A stretch of DNA of 64,000 nucleotides from Trichobilharzia regenti (GCA_944472135.2 OX235264.1:82036319-82100318), one strand, 5' to 3'; positions 22,561 to 35,589 are shown, numbered from the stretch's first letter. Made by a program: numbers and translations. Notes: generated by a model not told the origin, from the letters alone.

Positions 22561-25500
22561 CATCGTCAGCTTGATGTGAGATTTATTAAGTCTTCCAAAC
22601 ATCATGGATCTATGATTCATATTACAACAAATTTGAAGTCGAAATACCTGCAGTTATGTTCAGTCTCCCCTATTTCAGGTGCGTTTGTTCAAGGTAATAA
22701 ATATCCATACCATAGATGTTAGGAATTTCCTAGAATAATTTGAGCTTCGAATCAGATTGAATCGTCTTAAAATTACTGGAAATAATTCCTGCATATTTAG
22801 AAAATCAAAACAAGACTTAAACATCATATGGAGCAAGTACCCTTTAAAGTTGTTCATCGGCATCTTTTCGATATGCAATGGTTAACGTTGATACCCAAGA
22901 TTTCTCAGTCCTTTTCTTTTCCTCTGAGCAATTTCGATTGGTGATACTGCTTAGAAAAGACACGGCTGATCAACTTCAAAGGGTACTTGCTGCATATGGT
23001 GTTGAAGTCTATTCAAGCCCTCTAATTCTATAGACAAAGCTTTAGTTAGTGTCAGAGACATATTTTTGAAAATGACACGAAACAACTGTCTACAGGATAA
23101 AATATTCAGTATGTGAGGCTTGCTAACGGGTGGAAGCAGAAGACAAGTGATGGTGAACATAGACTGTGCACCAAAACTTCAGCCTAGAAATGAAGTGGAG
23201 TTAGAGTCTTTAAAAAAAGATCAGCAAAACCAGTGGATGCTGTAGAAAGCGGACATAAGATCGACTTCAATAATGTTGAATTCCTAGGAAAAGACTTCCA
23301 TTCACATATTGAAAGACTAACCTTTGAAGTCTTACATATTTTATCCACATCGAATCCAATAAATAGGAGAGAAGGAGTAGGCTTACCACCTATATGACAG
23401 GCTCAAATAAAGTAAAACATAAAAATTAATTCACACCTGTTTTGACTTCTAAAAGAATTATTATTTTCACTTATGACCAATGTGTTTGCCATAAAACAAA
23501 CATCATACACACATATATGCACAGACAAATATACACATGTTACGTTTAGACATTCAACATTACGAATATGTGATGACTGTTGACCTTCTTCTATTGGTAC
23601 AAAATGTCTATCGATGAATGACCTACAAAAGGAGATCACTTTATTTTATGCACTTTTTGGCTACATATATTGATGGTTAATAAATTTCGAGCAATTCTGC
23701 TTACACAGAGAAACGTTTAGAGAAATCTTGTTTTGATTTTCTGAATACTATGGGATTGTTTTAAACAATTTTATCATACAGAGTTTATATGAGACGACCT
23801 GGTTCATCAGAAAACTTAAGTGAATCTTAGAAGCTATGAAATACCAACTTTCTTCCGATTGGTTCTAACCCTTGTGCTATCTACTGAGGCAATTTATGAG
23901 ATGATGGCTTGACAATCCCCGTTTTTAGTCTCAAAGGCATGTCTGACTGGTGCAACTTAGATAAACCATACATAATCTCCATGCATAAACCTGTTGCTTT
24001 GACGTCACTGTTGGTTTCGTTACCAGTTAACCTCACTTTGGCTGATATTCCATACACACCAAGAACCTTAGCTTTGAATTCCAATACAATCTCTTAATCC
24101 CTTCAGAGATACCATCTCTGGACATTACTAACTTCAAGTTCAATTTATATTCACTGAAAACAGATTTGGACATTTAGAACAGTTATTCTCTTTTATTCAC
24201 TTCATTTGTTTGTACAAAATGTATACTGCAGATATCATCGACTTCTCAAGGTGTCTGGGGTAGGGGAAATCTTTAAAAACGCCCACTCTGAATAAATCAG
24301 TTGGTGTTCCGCGTGTTCGTTTTTACCAATAATGATTTCTTTAATAGAATAAAATGGGAAAACTGAGTAATTTTGGGATTAAAACTACCTCAAGTACAAA
24401 AATACATGTTGATTGATGACCATCGTAGTCGCTAAGACGTAAATGATTTAATTTTGCAGTAGCGAAACACACTACTAATTTGCCAAATATAAGTAGTTAA
24501 AATGATTTTCTAGGAAAACAGCCTCTCTGTATTTAATAAAATAATTAAGAAAATATTGAAATTAATTTCAGCGAAATCACCTGTGGATAATCACATTATC
24601 ACGAATTATTTAAACCATCTGAGAATGCACAAACAGTATCACAACAGGACCTAGACTGATTGTACCATGGGCCTATTTACCGCGCCTCATGTTTGCACTT
24701 TACATAGAGAGTTAAAAATGGAAATCTTTCAGTCAGGGGGTGTAGAATTCTATAATGCAAAGGATAGGCATATTATAATGGAATTTATGAATGCGTAATT
24801 GAGACCGATCTTAAGCATCATCACAGTTACCCAGTGTCTGCTGTTTATGCACTAGGCTGATGGATGACATTAATTACCTGCTTAGAATGTACCAACTGAA
24901 ATGGAATTTCAAATCGTAAATCCACAGCGAATCAAAGCCAATCTTTGAAGTCAATGCACCAAAACTTCCAAAATAGTTTACAATTAATTCTAAACATGAT
25001 GTTTTATATCGAACAAACATTTAAACAGTAAGCATAAATTTAAGTGGAATAATAATATTTTATAATGCTTTACTACTATGCAACAAAAACCACTTAAAAT
25101 TTGCTTTTAAAAGGTCAACAGAAGGAATTGTTTTAGCCATCGTTTCTGTAGTCATATAAAATAATTTAACTATGATGATTATTCCCTACAACTGCGAAGT
25201 GTATTCACAGCGTGAATGCTTGACCTCATATCAGGCAAATTCTATCAGTTACATACTCTTTTGGTCAATATTAGAAAGAATGACACTGACAACTGGCTAT
25301 CTGTAAAAAAACCCACTTCAGTAAATGATATCAAGCGACTACAGAATGGCTCAGTCATTAGAGCTGAATGCCGTATCTCAGTTACTTTGTTTCGCTTGAA
25401 ATAATCTCTTTGATCTCGCTTACGTTGCATAATATACTGCACAGAAGTGTTTAGTTCGTAAGAAATGTATAACGCTGTATTACATCCATATATATTCATT

Positions 25501-25715
25501 CTGGTTAAATGTCTGCGATTTTGGCATTATCTAGCAGCATAGTAGGTCAAACATTCTCTATCAGAGGAAACTGAGAGTCAGGTCTCACTCGACGGCATCA
25601 CTGTCATTTCGGATTTTACAGTTTTAAAATCGTCTGACTTGTCTCGAGCTGGACACCATTGATCGTGAGATTTACACTTATAGATAATAAAACATTTAAG
25701 AGAATTAAATGAATA
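22560..25715. other. Gene-free stretch with a small inverted repeat
   Basis: No gene recognised. Two 38-bp inverted segments, near 22815-22852 and 22972-23008, match at about 33 of 38 positions (core AGCAAGTACCCTTT and its complement). The remainder is AT-rich with short open frames that look random. Confidence 0.4.
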
Positions 25716-25717
25716 AG

Positions 25718-26782
25718 AAAAACAAAACACGTAGATCAGCAAAGAGACTCTTTTCGGCGAATTCATTTTCTTAACTGTACAATTGCAGATATATATGTGT
25801 TATTTTATGTGTATGTGTACATTAAGTTTGTCAAACAAAATTACAATTGGTTAAGGTTATTTTAACTAAACAGGTGAAGATTGGTAATACAAGTCAAGAA
25901 AATTAGGTGTTAGTGAAACTAGGGTAGTAACAAAGGTGATGAGTTGTCACAAACAGTTGTTAAAAGAAGTTATGTAATAATAATGTGAATAGTTTGATGA
26001 TGCACAGGATGCACATAGAAACAAAGTAGATAATACGAAATTACGTAAGAGTCCTGAATGAATACAAGAATTCTAAGCAGTTCAAGAACACTATCCAGCA
26101 TGATTGCGAAAAGACAATAGTGGTGCAATAAGGAGTGCGATAATTGAACACCTGGTCAACAACGATCATTTCATCTCAACAAACGCCTCCTTCAAAGTAA
26201 TCTACAGAGTCAAGAATAACTTATCAAAGGCAATACGGTCACGTCTTCTTTGTATCGCTGAAGCTCTGTCCATTCACATAGGAAAACCAGAGCTGTGCCT
26301 ACAAAGGAGAATTACTCAACCACTTCTAATGTCATGGTAACAACTTTTCTGTTTTGATTTGAGTTTTTCGATTTGATGACTTAATTTTGTTTCTTTGCCT
26401 GTTCTTTAATTGCTTATAATACTTGTATTCATTCAGAACTCCTTCGTAATTTCGTATTATCTACTTTGTTCCTATGTGCATCCTGAGTAAAATTCACTCA
26501 TCAAACTATTCATATTATTACATAACTTCTTTTAACAACTGTTTGTGACAACTCATCACCTTTGTTACTACCCTAGTTTCACTAACACCTAATTTTCTTG
26601 ACTTGTATTACCAATCTTCACCTATTTAGTTAAAATAACCTTAATCAATTGTAATATTGTTTGACAAACTTAATGTACACATACACATAAAATAACACAT
26701 ATATATCTGCAATTGTACAGTTAAGAAAATGAATTCGCCGAAAAGAGTCTCTTTGCTGATCTACGTGTTTTGTTTTCATTAA
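25718..26782. mobile_element. Inverted Penelope-like foldback with endonuclease core
   Basis: Arms of about 375-430 bp (25718-26089 and about 26345-26782) are inverted copies of the PLE 3' untranslated region. Between them a plus-strand open frame (about 26085-26340) encodes the end of a GIY-YIG endonuclease: SGAIRSAIIEHLVNNDH, then KAIRSRLLCIAEALSIHIG. Both outer ends carry the terminal motif GAATTC.CCGAAAAGAG next to CTGATCTACGTGTTTTG. The arms are diverged by small indels, so the inversion is not recent. Confidence 0.8.
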
Positions 26783-26819
26783 TGCCTGAATGGGGATTAT
26801 CCATGAATAACAAAAACGT

Positions 26820-29480
26820 CATAGCGAAGATAATTAGATTGTCTGAATCGAAAAATCATAAAGTTGACGCTCAGAAAATTTCCTAATCAAGATGAAACAT
26901 ACGCCACTAATCTAGTGTAATCTCCACACCCTCTGCTTAAGTATTTGAAGTAATATACAAAGTTTGCAATTTGTTATTATAAAGTGATTTTAGCAACTGC
27001 ACCACTGTTTGGACTACGTTCAGATAAATATTACTAGAGGTTAATTTCTTCCTTATGGTTTTTATTATGACTGAAAGAATGTAGTTGTTCAGGTTCTCTG
27101 CTATCAAAAAAGGACTTGTGGTGAACGATTTCATAGACTTGAACCATCATTCTAACCCTATACTGTCACAGTGACACATCTGTCTTTAAATTGGAATACA
27201 AGGATACCGTAGTTTCATCTGTACAATATCGACTGCAGCTTTTTCAAGGCAACTAGCTTATTAATTTCGTTGTTTTATTAGCAAGTCTTAATCAGAAACA
27301 GAGTTACAGTGGGCTTATTAGCTCCTTGAGTAGGGGTATTTAATAAAAATTCATCATACATAAGCCAAAAGGACTCGGATTCTCTACACCAACTCCAGTC
27401 CAGATGCCAGAGTAGCGACACCAGATTCTACACCATACATACAATGCATAGTCTTGTACATAGGTGACTGAGATTTAAACAACTAATTCATCACATGGTG
27501 TAACCCATATCTTCTTACTCCACTTATTCCATTTCCCTTCGTGATACAGTGCTTAATCACTGAAGTTTCAGATTTATATAAAATCTATGGGAAGAATTCT
27601 CAATAAAAAGATTGTATTGACCCTACGGAGGACTTGAATAAACAATATGAGGTCACATGGGCGTAGGATGTAGAGCCTGAAGAGCCTAATACACACCCTA
27701 TGGCTAAGGATCACGTGATTTCACAATTCTAACATCTCATATTCATGTTATATGCATAGTAGTGTATATCCTTCTATCTTATATTACTAAGCCACTCCAT
27801 TTACTGTAAACGACCTTTTATTGAATGAAAACAATCCCTTCAACCACCCAGCATCCATATTACGAATGGCTTTTAACTCTTACCTTAACAATTTCACTTC
27901 TCGCATGTCGAATCGGTGTTAGCGTTACCTTACAAAAGACAAAAGAATTTAAAGTTGTTCAAATGTCAGTATCAGAATTAATTATTTTTTCTTATTTAGA
28001 CCAACGAGTATGTATGTATGCTCCTCGTAGGTGCTTTTATTATAGTTGCTAAGACAGCCTTCATAGCTGTCCGCAAACATTAATTAATCGCTCTTCTGGC
28101 AGCATAACTCATAAAATTTTAAAAAATTTTAAAAGTACTTTAATCAGGGAATTGTTATTCCCGACTGATATGACATATTATAGTAGAGGAAGGACCGAAT
28201 TTCAGCTTAAAAATAGGGCTAAGATATGATGAAATACAACTTTCATGCTAATTGCTTTGGAATAAATGAAATATAAGTTTTCAACATCCTCATCTTCACT
28301 TCTTCTTGCTGTTTAAACATAGACGGATCATAAAAATGACTGTTCGTCCACATTATTCTTGTCAAATAAAAAATGCAGCCAGTATACGATCCAAACATGC
28401 ATGAACAAAGTTAATCATAATAGTTTGGTATTCATTCGATAATTTTAAGAAAATTTTATTGCTAATGTAACGGTAGAAGACAAAAGACTTGGAATTTGCT
28501 ATCTCTATATAACCAAATTATGTACACCTTATCTTCAAATCACCATTTGCACACATCATCCGTGTTGTGCCCTTCGTATTGAGTTTCTTTGTCTTCTTTT
28601 CGTCTCTCAATGTTTTGCCGCAACACTGGTTCCTTTGCTCTCTTAGACATCAAATCTATCCCCTTGCTACTTGATCTCTTTTTTGCCGATGAACGTCTCC
28701 CTATATACTACTGATAAATCTTATAAGTAGCACATGCCACACTACCACTAGAAATATAAGTAACAGCTCTATAAGTTACTTGATTGTTGATGGATAGCTA
28801 TGGATGTACATTCCGTCCTATTCCGTCCAGATATATCAATAGTCAATCAAAAGTATGAATGTACAATTAACTGCATCAACTGTAGAATTTGGGCAATATG
28901 GTACTGCACATTAGACCTGCCTATTTTTCCATAAAAAAGAGTAATACAATATTGGCAACTAGATAACGTTTCGAGTACAATTTATTGCTCATAATCATAT
29001 CAATTTATTTATATGGCTTCAAAATTTACTTGGTAGGCATTTTCTCTCGCCCTTCTCCCGCCACTCTGCTGTTCATTGATATTTTTCTATGCATATGGTA
29101 TAGGCATTGCGTCATTTCGATTCAACGAACGAAGATTCGATGATTGTATAATCCGGAAAGTTCTGTAGGTACGCCGAAACAACTGCAGACAATATATATA
29201 TATATATATATAACTCTAAAAAAAACACTGTTGTGTGCAAATCGATTACTAAATTGTAACTAATACAGCTTTCTAGACTTAACTGCTCTGACTGAAATCA
29301 ACCAACCAAATATGTCCGGTGTGTTCACTTAACTAACTAAGCGAGTTCAATTCAGTTTCGGGTGTTTTGAGAAGTCAGGAAGAAGGAAACTTCGAATACA
29401 TCATAGACACTACCACAGTTGAAAAAGCTCTTTCCTTTCAGTTAAATAAATAAAAAGTAAATACAAACAAGTGTTGTTTT
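26820..29480. other. Gene-free stretch downstream of TAF11
   Basis: I see no convincing gene. An open frame at 27825-28052 begins with a hydrophobic segment but has no further support. A short TA microsatellite lies at about 29194-29213. Confidence 0.4.
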
Positions 29481-29488
29481 GTTTTTTT

Positions 29489-29494
29489 TTTATT
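29489..29494 (-). other. Likely TAF11 polyadenylation signal
   Basis: AATAAA on the minus strand about 110 bases after the TAF11 stop codon. Confidence 0.5.
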
Positions 29495-29603
29495 CTGATA
29501 ATTTCTTCAAATGTAACAAGGATATTTTGCAAGCAAAACAATAAAATTTGAAATGGTTAAACGTTCATATACACATATATATATATGTATATACATAGAT
29601 ACT

Positions 29604-29731
29604 TTATAAAAGGGGATTTTCAGGAGTTTCTGTACAACATCTACCTTCTTCTGACAATACACGATAAGCTTCTCTAATGTGTTTTGGTTTCAGTGGTCCA
29701 CTTTCACCTAAACGTTCTTTGTAACTCAGTG
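29604..29731 (-). CDS. TAF11: TAF11, exon 4 (end of histone fold, C-terminus)
   Basis: The acceptor TTTCATTAG precedes 29731. The exon completes an Ala codon split across the intron and encodes LSYKERLGESGPLKPKHIRE, then AYRVLSEEG and a short tail, ending at TAA 29604-29606. PLKPKHIREA matches the conserved end of the TAF11 histone fold (PLQPKHMREA in vertebrates). The preceding exon lies 9 kb upstream at 38.8 kb. Confidence 0.9.
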
Positions 29732-30302
29732 CTAATGAAACAATAGCAAAAATAAAGGTAGAATTGATTCATTTAAATTGTGTTCACATATAAAAAAGTA
29801 AAAAGAAATACTACTACCAATAATAATAATAACAAGTTCTGACGACCAATTAAGCGTCTACGGTCAGTGTGAATATCAATAAATATTGATATCCGTCTAG
29901 TTGATCGAAGATTCTAAAACTTGAAGCATCTATTTTTCTGTAATGAACATTATTTTGAAAGTATAGGTTAAGATCAAACAATCAACGATTTTCTACATTG
30001 AATAGAAAGACAACGTTCTGTTGGACAATATTTTCGACTTCAAGGGGGAATTTACAATACCGTGTGGATTATACGTTTGTTCAAATACTCATTAATTGCA
30101 TAACAGTATGGCTGGTTGATTCTAAAAAGCCCGACCTACACGTAAAACACCAGGTAGCTATTTCACACTTACTTTAAATACATATTTTAAACAAATTAGA
30201 GTGAAAGAAAAGTTATAACCACAAATAAAACTGTAAGGTATACATCAAAAATTAAGCGCAATAAAATTACATCAATTCCGATTTTCAATAAAAAACGTAA
30301 AG

Positions 30303-30805
30303 TCACTCAGCTCTTCTATACGGATCAGAAACTTGGCTGGTGGGCGGGTCAAAAAGAATATTTCCAACAGCTTGTTGCATGCAGACCTTTATCAACAACT
30401 GTCTTCGCTGGTTCTATACTGGAGATCTGATGGCCGGGCCGGAAAGAATCATCAACAAGAAACTAACTATGGGAACAAACAAAACAAGAACCAATCACCA
30501 ACTAACAAATATGCAGGAGAAAGTGGAGATGGATCGGACACTCGCTGAGGAGGCCGCTGGGTGACATCGCGCGCGCGTTAGGTCATTGCTCGAGTGGAAC
30601 CAGGCCGAAAGTAAAGTGGCGAGTGGGACGTCAGTGCAAGGGTGACATGGAGGAGATGGGGTGAAGAGACGGGAGTTGAAAGAGTATGGACTAACATGGA
30701 TTCAGGTGAAAAGTACAGCAGAAGGAAGACAGAAGTGGCAAGTGGAGACGTGCAGCTGAAGCCCTATGTTCCACTAGGAACCCAAGGGAGCAATAATATA
30801 ATAAT
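30303..30805 (+). mobile_element. RTE1 LINE 3' end
   Basis: Nearly identical to 36800-37290. It covers the last coding part (TCAGAAACTTGGCTGGTGG onward) and the untranslated tail ending in GCCCTATGTTCCACTAGGAA, then an AATAATA-rich end. It lies in TAF11 intron 3 on the opposite strand to the gene. Confidence 0.8.
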
Positions 30806-31179
30806 AATTTGCATATTGAAACTAGAACTCATAATTATCTGATTACAGGTTTAGTGGTAAGCTTAACTCATCAAAGTCAAATGAATATACTGCTGACCAA
30901 TTCGTACTGTGCGAATAATGCAGACTTACTTCTGACGAATCTGAAGGTAGAGTATTTCCCCATTTATTGGTGACTTTTTACATTTTTATAGTGATGTGAT
31001 ATAAAGAATAAATTGGAACAAGCAAATTTATGTGAACATTTTGGTTGTTCTTTTCTCTTAGATATATAACCGTTTAAGTAAATGAGGTTTTACAGTGTTC
31101 AATAGTTGAAGATAATATACAGAAAGATGTTAGCATAATAACTAAGCTACTCTTCCCAAATACCCTAATTTTTTGTGAT

Positions 31180-31530
31180 TTTCGAGTATTGGTTTGTAGG
31201 GATTTTGTTTGATTGCTTGGAGGATTTCATCATGGGCTGACATCAGTTAGAGAACTATTGGAAAAACTGCAAGGATTACTGTTTCGTCCTAGTTTGGGTC
31301 TCTTCATCAGTAAGCACCCACCGCCAGGGTTCGAATACAGGACCTTCTGGTTACCAGGCGAGCTTGTAGACCCGATCCAATGGCCCGTGAATTCTAAATT
31401 CCCCCAATTCACGACTTAATGTGACCACTTAGCAATACTTTTGATGAGTAACTGTTCTCATCCTCGACCTGCTGTGCCCTAACGGTTATGGCTCTCCACA
31501 AGAAGCCCAGGTTAACTGCCTGAATAAGGC
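31180..31530 (-). repeat. SINE-alpha copy
   Basis: Minus-strand SINE with tRNA-like region (GGTTCGAATAC-type B box) and hammerhead-like tail at about 31268-31315. Its 5' extension (CAGGTTAACTGCCTGAATAA on the plus strand) continues to about 31540. Confidence 0.7.
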
Positions 31531-31554
31531 CAGCCGCTGGTGAGCATCAGATCT

Positions 31555-31700
31555 GATGAATCAGATTTATTCAGACAGTCACCTGGGGTTGTACTGGGAA
31601 GCCGTTACCAGTAGGGTTCAGTAAGTTGGAGGTGAAGACAGTTACTCATCAAAGACACTGCGAAGTGGTCGCGCTATATCGTGAACTTTTGTGATCTGTC
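31555..31700 (+). repeat. SINE-alpha 5' extension, inverted relative to the previous copy
   Basis: Carries the same 5' segment as 31400-31540 in opposite orientation (GTGAAGACAGTTACTCATCA and GTGGTCGCGCTATATCGTGA). The two form a head-to-head pair with the centre near 31550. Confidence 0.6.
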
Positions 31701-32164
31701 TAACGTGTTTCTGATCCATCCATCAATGGTATTCACTTAGAGAAGACTATGATTTGAAACTGGGCTCCTTTCAGAAGGAACTAATAAACAAAAATATAAC
31801 CATGGTATCTTCTGTTTTGATAATCAGAGCAATCAACGGAACTATATTACTTAGTAAACAACGGTTAAATGGTAAGTGTGATAGAAACAGCTGTTAATCC
31901 ATTATTATATAAAAGTTTTGTATTCAAACGACATAAGTGTTACTTTGTTTTTCACTTATTGGGAAATACAAAATCTTTTATAATAATGAATATCGTATAT
32001 CTAATGTCTGAATATTTTCAAACTTTTGAAAGTGAAAATGGTTTAGACATATAAAACAGCTATAAACTACTCAAAATCTAATATTCTCTGTTAATAATTG
32101 AAAAGCGAAACGTTTCTGTGCAGTTTATTTAAAGTATAAAATACGATTTCTGTATTTCTTATTC

Positions 32165-32310
32165 AATTTTGACCAAGGGTTGATATCAGTTAGGGAACCA
32201 CTGAAAACCAGGGAGTACCAGACAGCTGTTTCATCCTAGCTTGGGTCTCATCAGCAGTACGCACAAAACAAGCTAGTAGACAGTTCACCCACTGGGATGA
32301 GACTCAATGA
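32165..32310 (-). repeat. SINE-alpha tail with the only unmutated CTGATGAG core
   Basis: Minus-strand fragment. At 32215-32260 it has the hammerhead layout: GTACTG, CTGATGAG, a short stem II, GAAAC, AGCTGTC, then TGGTAC to close stem I. Stem II (GACC with GGAT) is weakened by a mismatch. The tRNA-like head is truncated. Confidence 0.65.
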
Positions 32311-32371
32311 TCCATGCATTTATGCCGTCAAACTTCGAAAATAAATCAAATCCCCTACAAACCAACTCTTG

Positions 32372-32697
32372 TGTAACAACAGAAGACAAGGGCCAGGCAA
32401 CAGATCGTTTTATTATGAAAATCAACACGTATTTATACATCTTTCAACTACATTATTATAGACAAGCGCAGTCATCTGATTGGTTGTTTAGGTAGACAAA
32501 CGCAGGCTTCTGATTGGTTGTTTCGGGATTCCTTGACAAATAGAGTTCTCTCTGCGAATCATATTCTGCCACGTTAACTTTGCTGTGATTGGTTGTTGAC
32601 TCAGGCTTGTTCATATTTTCTCACGGCCCATATTAGTGACCTAGACCTTAACGTAGATTAGTGCCAACCAATCGGCTAGCAGCCTGCTCTCACCACA
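32372..32697 (-). mobile_element. Solo LTR, copy B (4-bp TSD CTTG)
   Basis: 326 bp, flanked by CTTG at 32368-32371 and 32698-32701. On the plus strand it reads TGTAACAACAG to CTCACCACA, so the sense orientation, judged from CCAAT, TATA-like and AATAAA order, is minus. It lies in TAF11 intron 3, same strand as the gene. Confidence 0.85.
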
Positions 32698-32799
32698 CTT
32701 GTAGATTAATCTCATGATCGCTAGTGACTGGCTTCAGAATGGAGTTTTCTTAAGTTCTAGTAAGAAGTCGTGACCAGTGGAAACCATCCAGCGGGCAGT

Positions 32800-33075
32800 G
32801 AGGACATATACTCGCCGATGAAATTGGTTGGTGGTTGCGCTAAAATCACGAATCGGTAGAAGTTACAATTCATGAGCTAGCCTTTGAGTTGGGTTCCAGT
32901 GGCTGAATGGTCTACGAGTTTGTCTTGTGACTGGAAGGTCCCGGGTTCGAAACCCAGTGGGTGTGTACACTATGATGAGTGCCAAGCTGGGATGGAACAG
33001 CTGTCTACTACTCCCTAGTTTTCAATGGTTCTCTAACTGATAGCAATCCGTGGTCAAACTTGAAGAACAAATGAA
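32800..33075 (+). repeat. SINE-alpha copy
   Basis: Plus-strand unit with A-box-like GTGGCTGAATGGTCTACGAG and a perfect B box GGTTCGAAACC. The hammerhead-like tail at about 32965-33015 has changed core bases (TATGATGAG, GGAAC). It ends in CAATGGTTCTCTAACTGATA, then the GTGGTCAAACTTGA block. Confidence 0.7.
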
Positions 33076-33079
33076 TTCC

Positions 33080-34220
33080 CTACGAACCAACTCTTCAAAG
33101 TTATTCGTTATCCCGGAAATATAAGAGAATCTACGTCGGTCTGAATAACACATTACGTTACATTACATAAGTAGATTTAATTTGTCACTTGTGAAACCTG
33201 ATTGTAGTATTTCTGTTGGCAACTTTAATTCCCAGTAATGAAAGCTTTTTGTCCTGAGTGACTAAAGATGTGAGTGGTTACGCAACTAACCTTTATTTTA
33301 TGGGTTTTGCGTTCAACTAATTAGTTGTTTCACAGGTGCATAAACGAGTTATACTTCAAAACAACATTATACATTTGGGATTGGTCTGCATAGAAGACTG
33401 CTGAAAAGTCATTATTACGATAACTAGGGATAAACCCAATCCACTACCCAATATATTAAATATTTATGGACATGGTGAGTGAAAAAAGATGGTTATGTCA
33501 TTGTGTAGTCAAAAACATAATTTTTCGTTATATGAGTTGTCAATTTTATATTTGAAACATACTACGTAAGTGGACCTTATAATTTCCGATTAAAATCACC
33601 TCTGACTTTACTCCGATATACATAAGTTTATTTATTAAACTGGCATATAATGGTGATCTATCAAGTTTAGTTTTATAATAGAGACTGACAAATACGAATA
33701 GGATATTCTTTAAATAAAAGAAGCAATAGGCTAGCTAGTTTAATCACATCCATGTGTATTTATCGGTTTAACTGCTCCTGATAATTCACTTATATTTAGC
33801 TTACTCATCCTTATCGCTAAAAATCACCGATTGTGCCTAAATAAAGAACAAGAATGAACTATATGAAGCCTTATTTTGTCCCATCTGGTTGATATTAGCC
33901 ACACAGTGAAGAAAAAAAGAAAGCATTTAAAACTTTTCCACAGATCAGTATCAGCTTAAATTGTTACACTTTATAAACGACCTGTATATTGAATTGTAGA
34001 GGAAATGGAAACAATGGACACAATGCAGTCAGTATACAACAGAAAAGAATAATCGAAAATCATCAACATTATACCCACTGAAATTCTTAAAGTACACGTA
34101 TAATTTGTTGAGAGTTGCATTGTTTACGTACATATATCAAAGGTTGTGCTTCACTGATCACTTGTAAATGACCGTCCCAATATAATACACAGGTTTATTT
34201 TAAGACATCTACAAGCCGGA
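33080..34220. other. Unannotated part of TAF11 intron 3
   Basis: AT-rich, no recognised gene or repeat. Confidence 0.4.
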
Positions 34221-34227
34221 GAGTTGC

Positions 34228-35545
34228 TTGAATTTCAGGCTACCACAATACCCAATTCTATCAAACACATTGCTGCAAATTACTTCATTTGTTTGTGTTT
34301 TAATCAATCAGAGATTTCATCAAATTAACTCCCAGCTAGATTGTACCAAAATAAATAGCTTTCTGTCGGGAATCAGTAAATGGTCTGAGTCTAATGGTCG
34401 TAAACTGAATCCTTCTAAATGTCAAACTGTTAATTTCAGCTTAAGATGTAAAAGACAGTTAAAAGAAGTCATCGATTCTCATGACAGTTGTCCAATTGAC
34501 GACAGTGATATAGGAATCAAATCAGAAATTAAGTATCTTGAACTTATTCTTTCTTCTGATCTCTCCTGGACTTCCCATGTCTTAGCAATCTCCAGTAAAA
34601 TATTCCGCCTGACATTTTACATTAAGAAGTTAAGACACTCGGGTATAACTCAACCCTTCCTCTTACAGTTCATAAACTCTTGCATCCTACCTATTCTTCT
34701 TTATTGTTCACCCTTATTCTTTCCTGGTTTGCTTAAAAAGGACTATGTCACAATTCGTAGAATACTGAAGACGGTCAGTCAGTAGGGTGAGTGGTGTCCC
34801 AGTGGACCACATAGTTAACGTCGTTGTCGATAGGCACTTGACTTCGTGCAATAAATTTGCTAGAGGGATTTTGTCTGACTTGGAGCATCCACTTTACGCT
34901 CAGCTTTCACCTTGCATCTCCTCAGGTAGAACAAGAAGTAACTTCATTAAACTGTATGCTCGCACGTCTAAGTATAAAAATTCTATGATACCATACTTGG
35001 TACGTATTTTATGTGATGAAAATAGTGTCAGGCAAGAACTAACTAACCTTTTTTCACCTAATAAATAAACAATTTCCTCCATCCATCCTTATATACCTTC
35101 AAGCTTTACTTTTATTATTTCTATTATATTTATGGTCCTGTTACTTGTTTGTTTTACTCTCTTAATTGCAAACACCAACTTATCTCCATGACTGCTGTAA
35201 TCTTTGTTTTTCCCCTCACCATATTATGTAAAGAGAACATTATATTCAATATTTTTAAACATGTTAGGATTTCTATACCACATCGACAATACTGTGAGAA
35301 ACAAACCCACGCTAATTTTCACTTGTATTATTATTATTACCCTAGCTGTTATCATTATTATTGCTATTTCCATTTTATATGTTGCATGTTTTTGACACTA
35401 CCTCTATTGTAAATGTGGAAAATTTTCAGTGTGATTAATTTTATTTATAATTTGAGGAAATTAGATGCAATATTGTGATTAATGCTGAAAATTCCATTCT
35501 GTATTACAAGTACTGCTTTTGGAATAAAGTAAATCATTATTATTA
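34228..35545 (+). mobile_element. CR1/Jockey-like LINE, 5'-truncated
   Basis: Encodes the C-terminal part of a reverse transcriptase: WSESNGRKLNPSKCQTVNF, then IKYLELILSSDLSWTSHV, then FYIKKLRHSGITQPFLLQF. A stop at about 34783 separates it from a second frame (DRHLTSCNKF to FSPNK). The K.YLG-type and LSW.SH motifs are typical of CR1/Jockey elements. The untranslated tail ends TGGAATAAAGTAAATCATTA followed by ATT repeats. The RT catalytic box is missing through truncation. Confidence 0.8.
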
Positions 35546-35589
35546 CATTTTCACTTGTGCATCTTTAGGAACAATGTGGTGCTCCCCGT

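Noticed and set aside
25860..25980. Possible hammerhead ribozyme in the PLE 3' region (GTGAAAC then GTGATGAG)
   Set aside because: PLEs are known to carry hammerheads, but the two core pieces are in the wrong order for type I, and I could not form stems for a permuted fold.
25718..26782. Inverted repeats as a DNA transposon with terminal inverted repeats
   Set aside because: The arms carry PLE 3' sequence and the core is a GIY-YIG endonuclease piece, so it is a rearranged retroelement rather than a DNA transposon.
27825..28052. Open frame of 75 codons with a hydrophobic, signal-like start
   Set aside because: No recognised domain, ordinary AT-rich composition, and no convincing downstream exon. 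Could be a first exon but nothing supports it.
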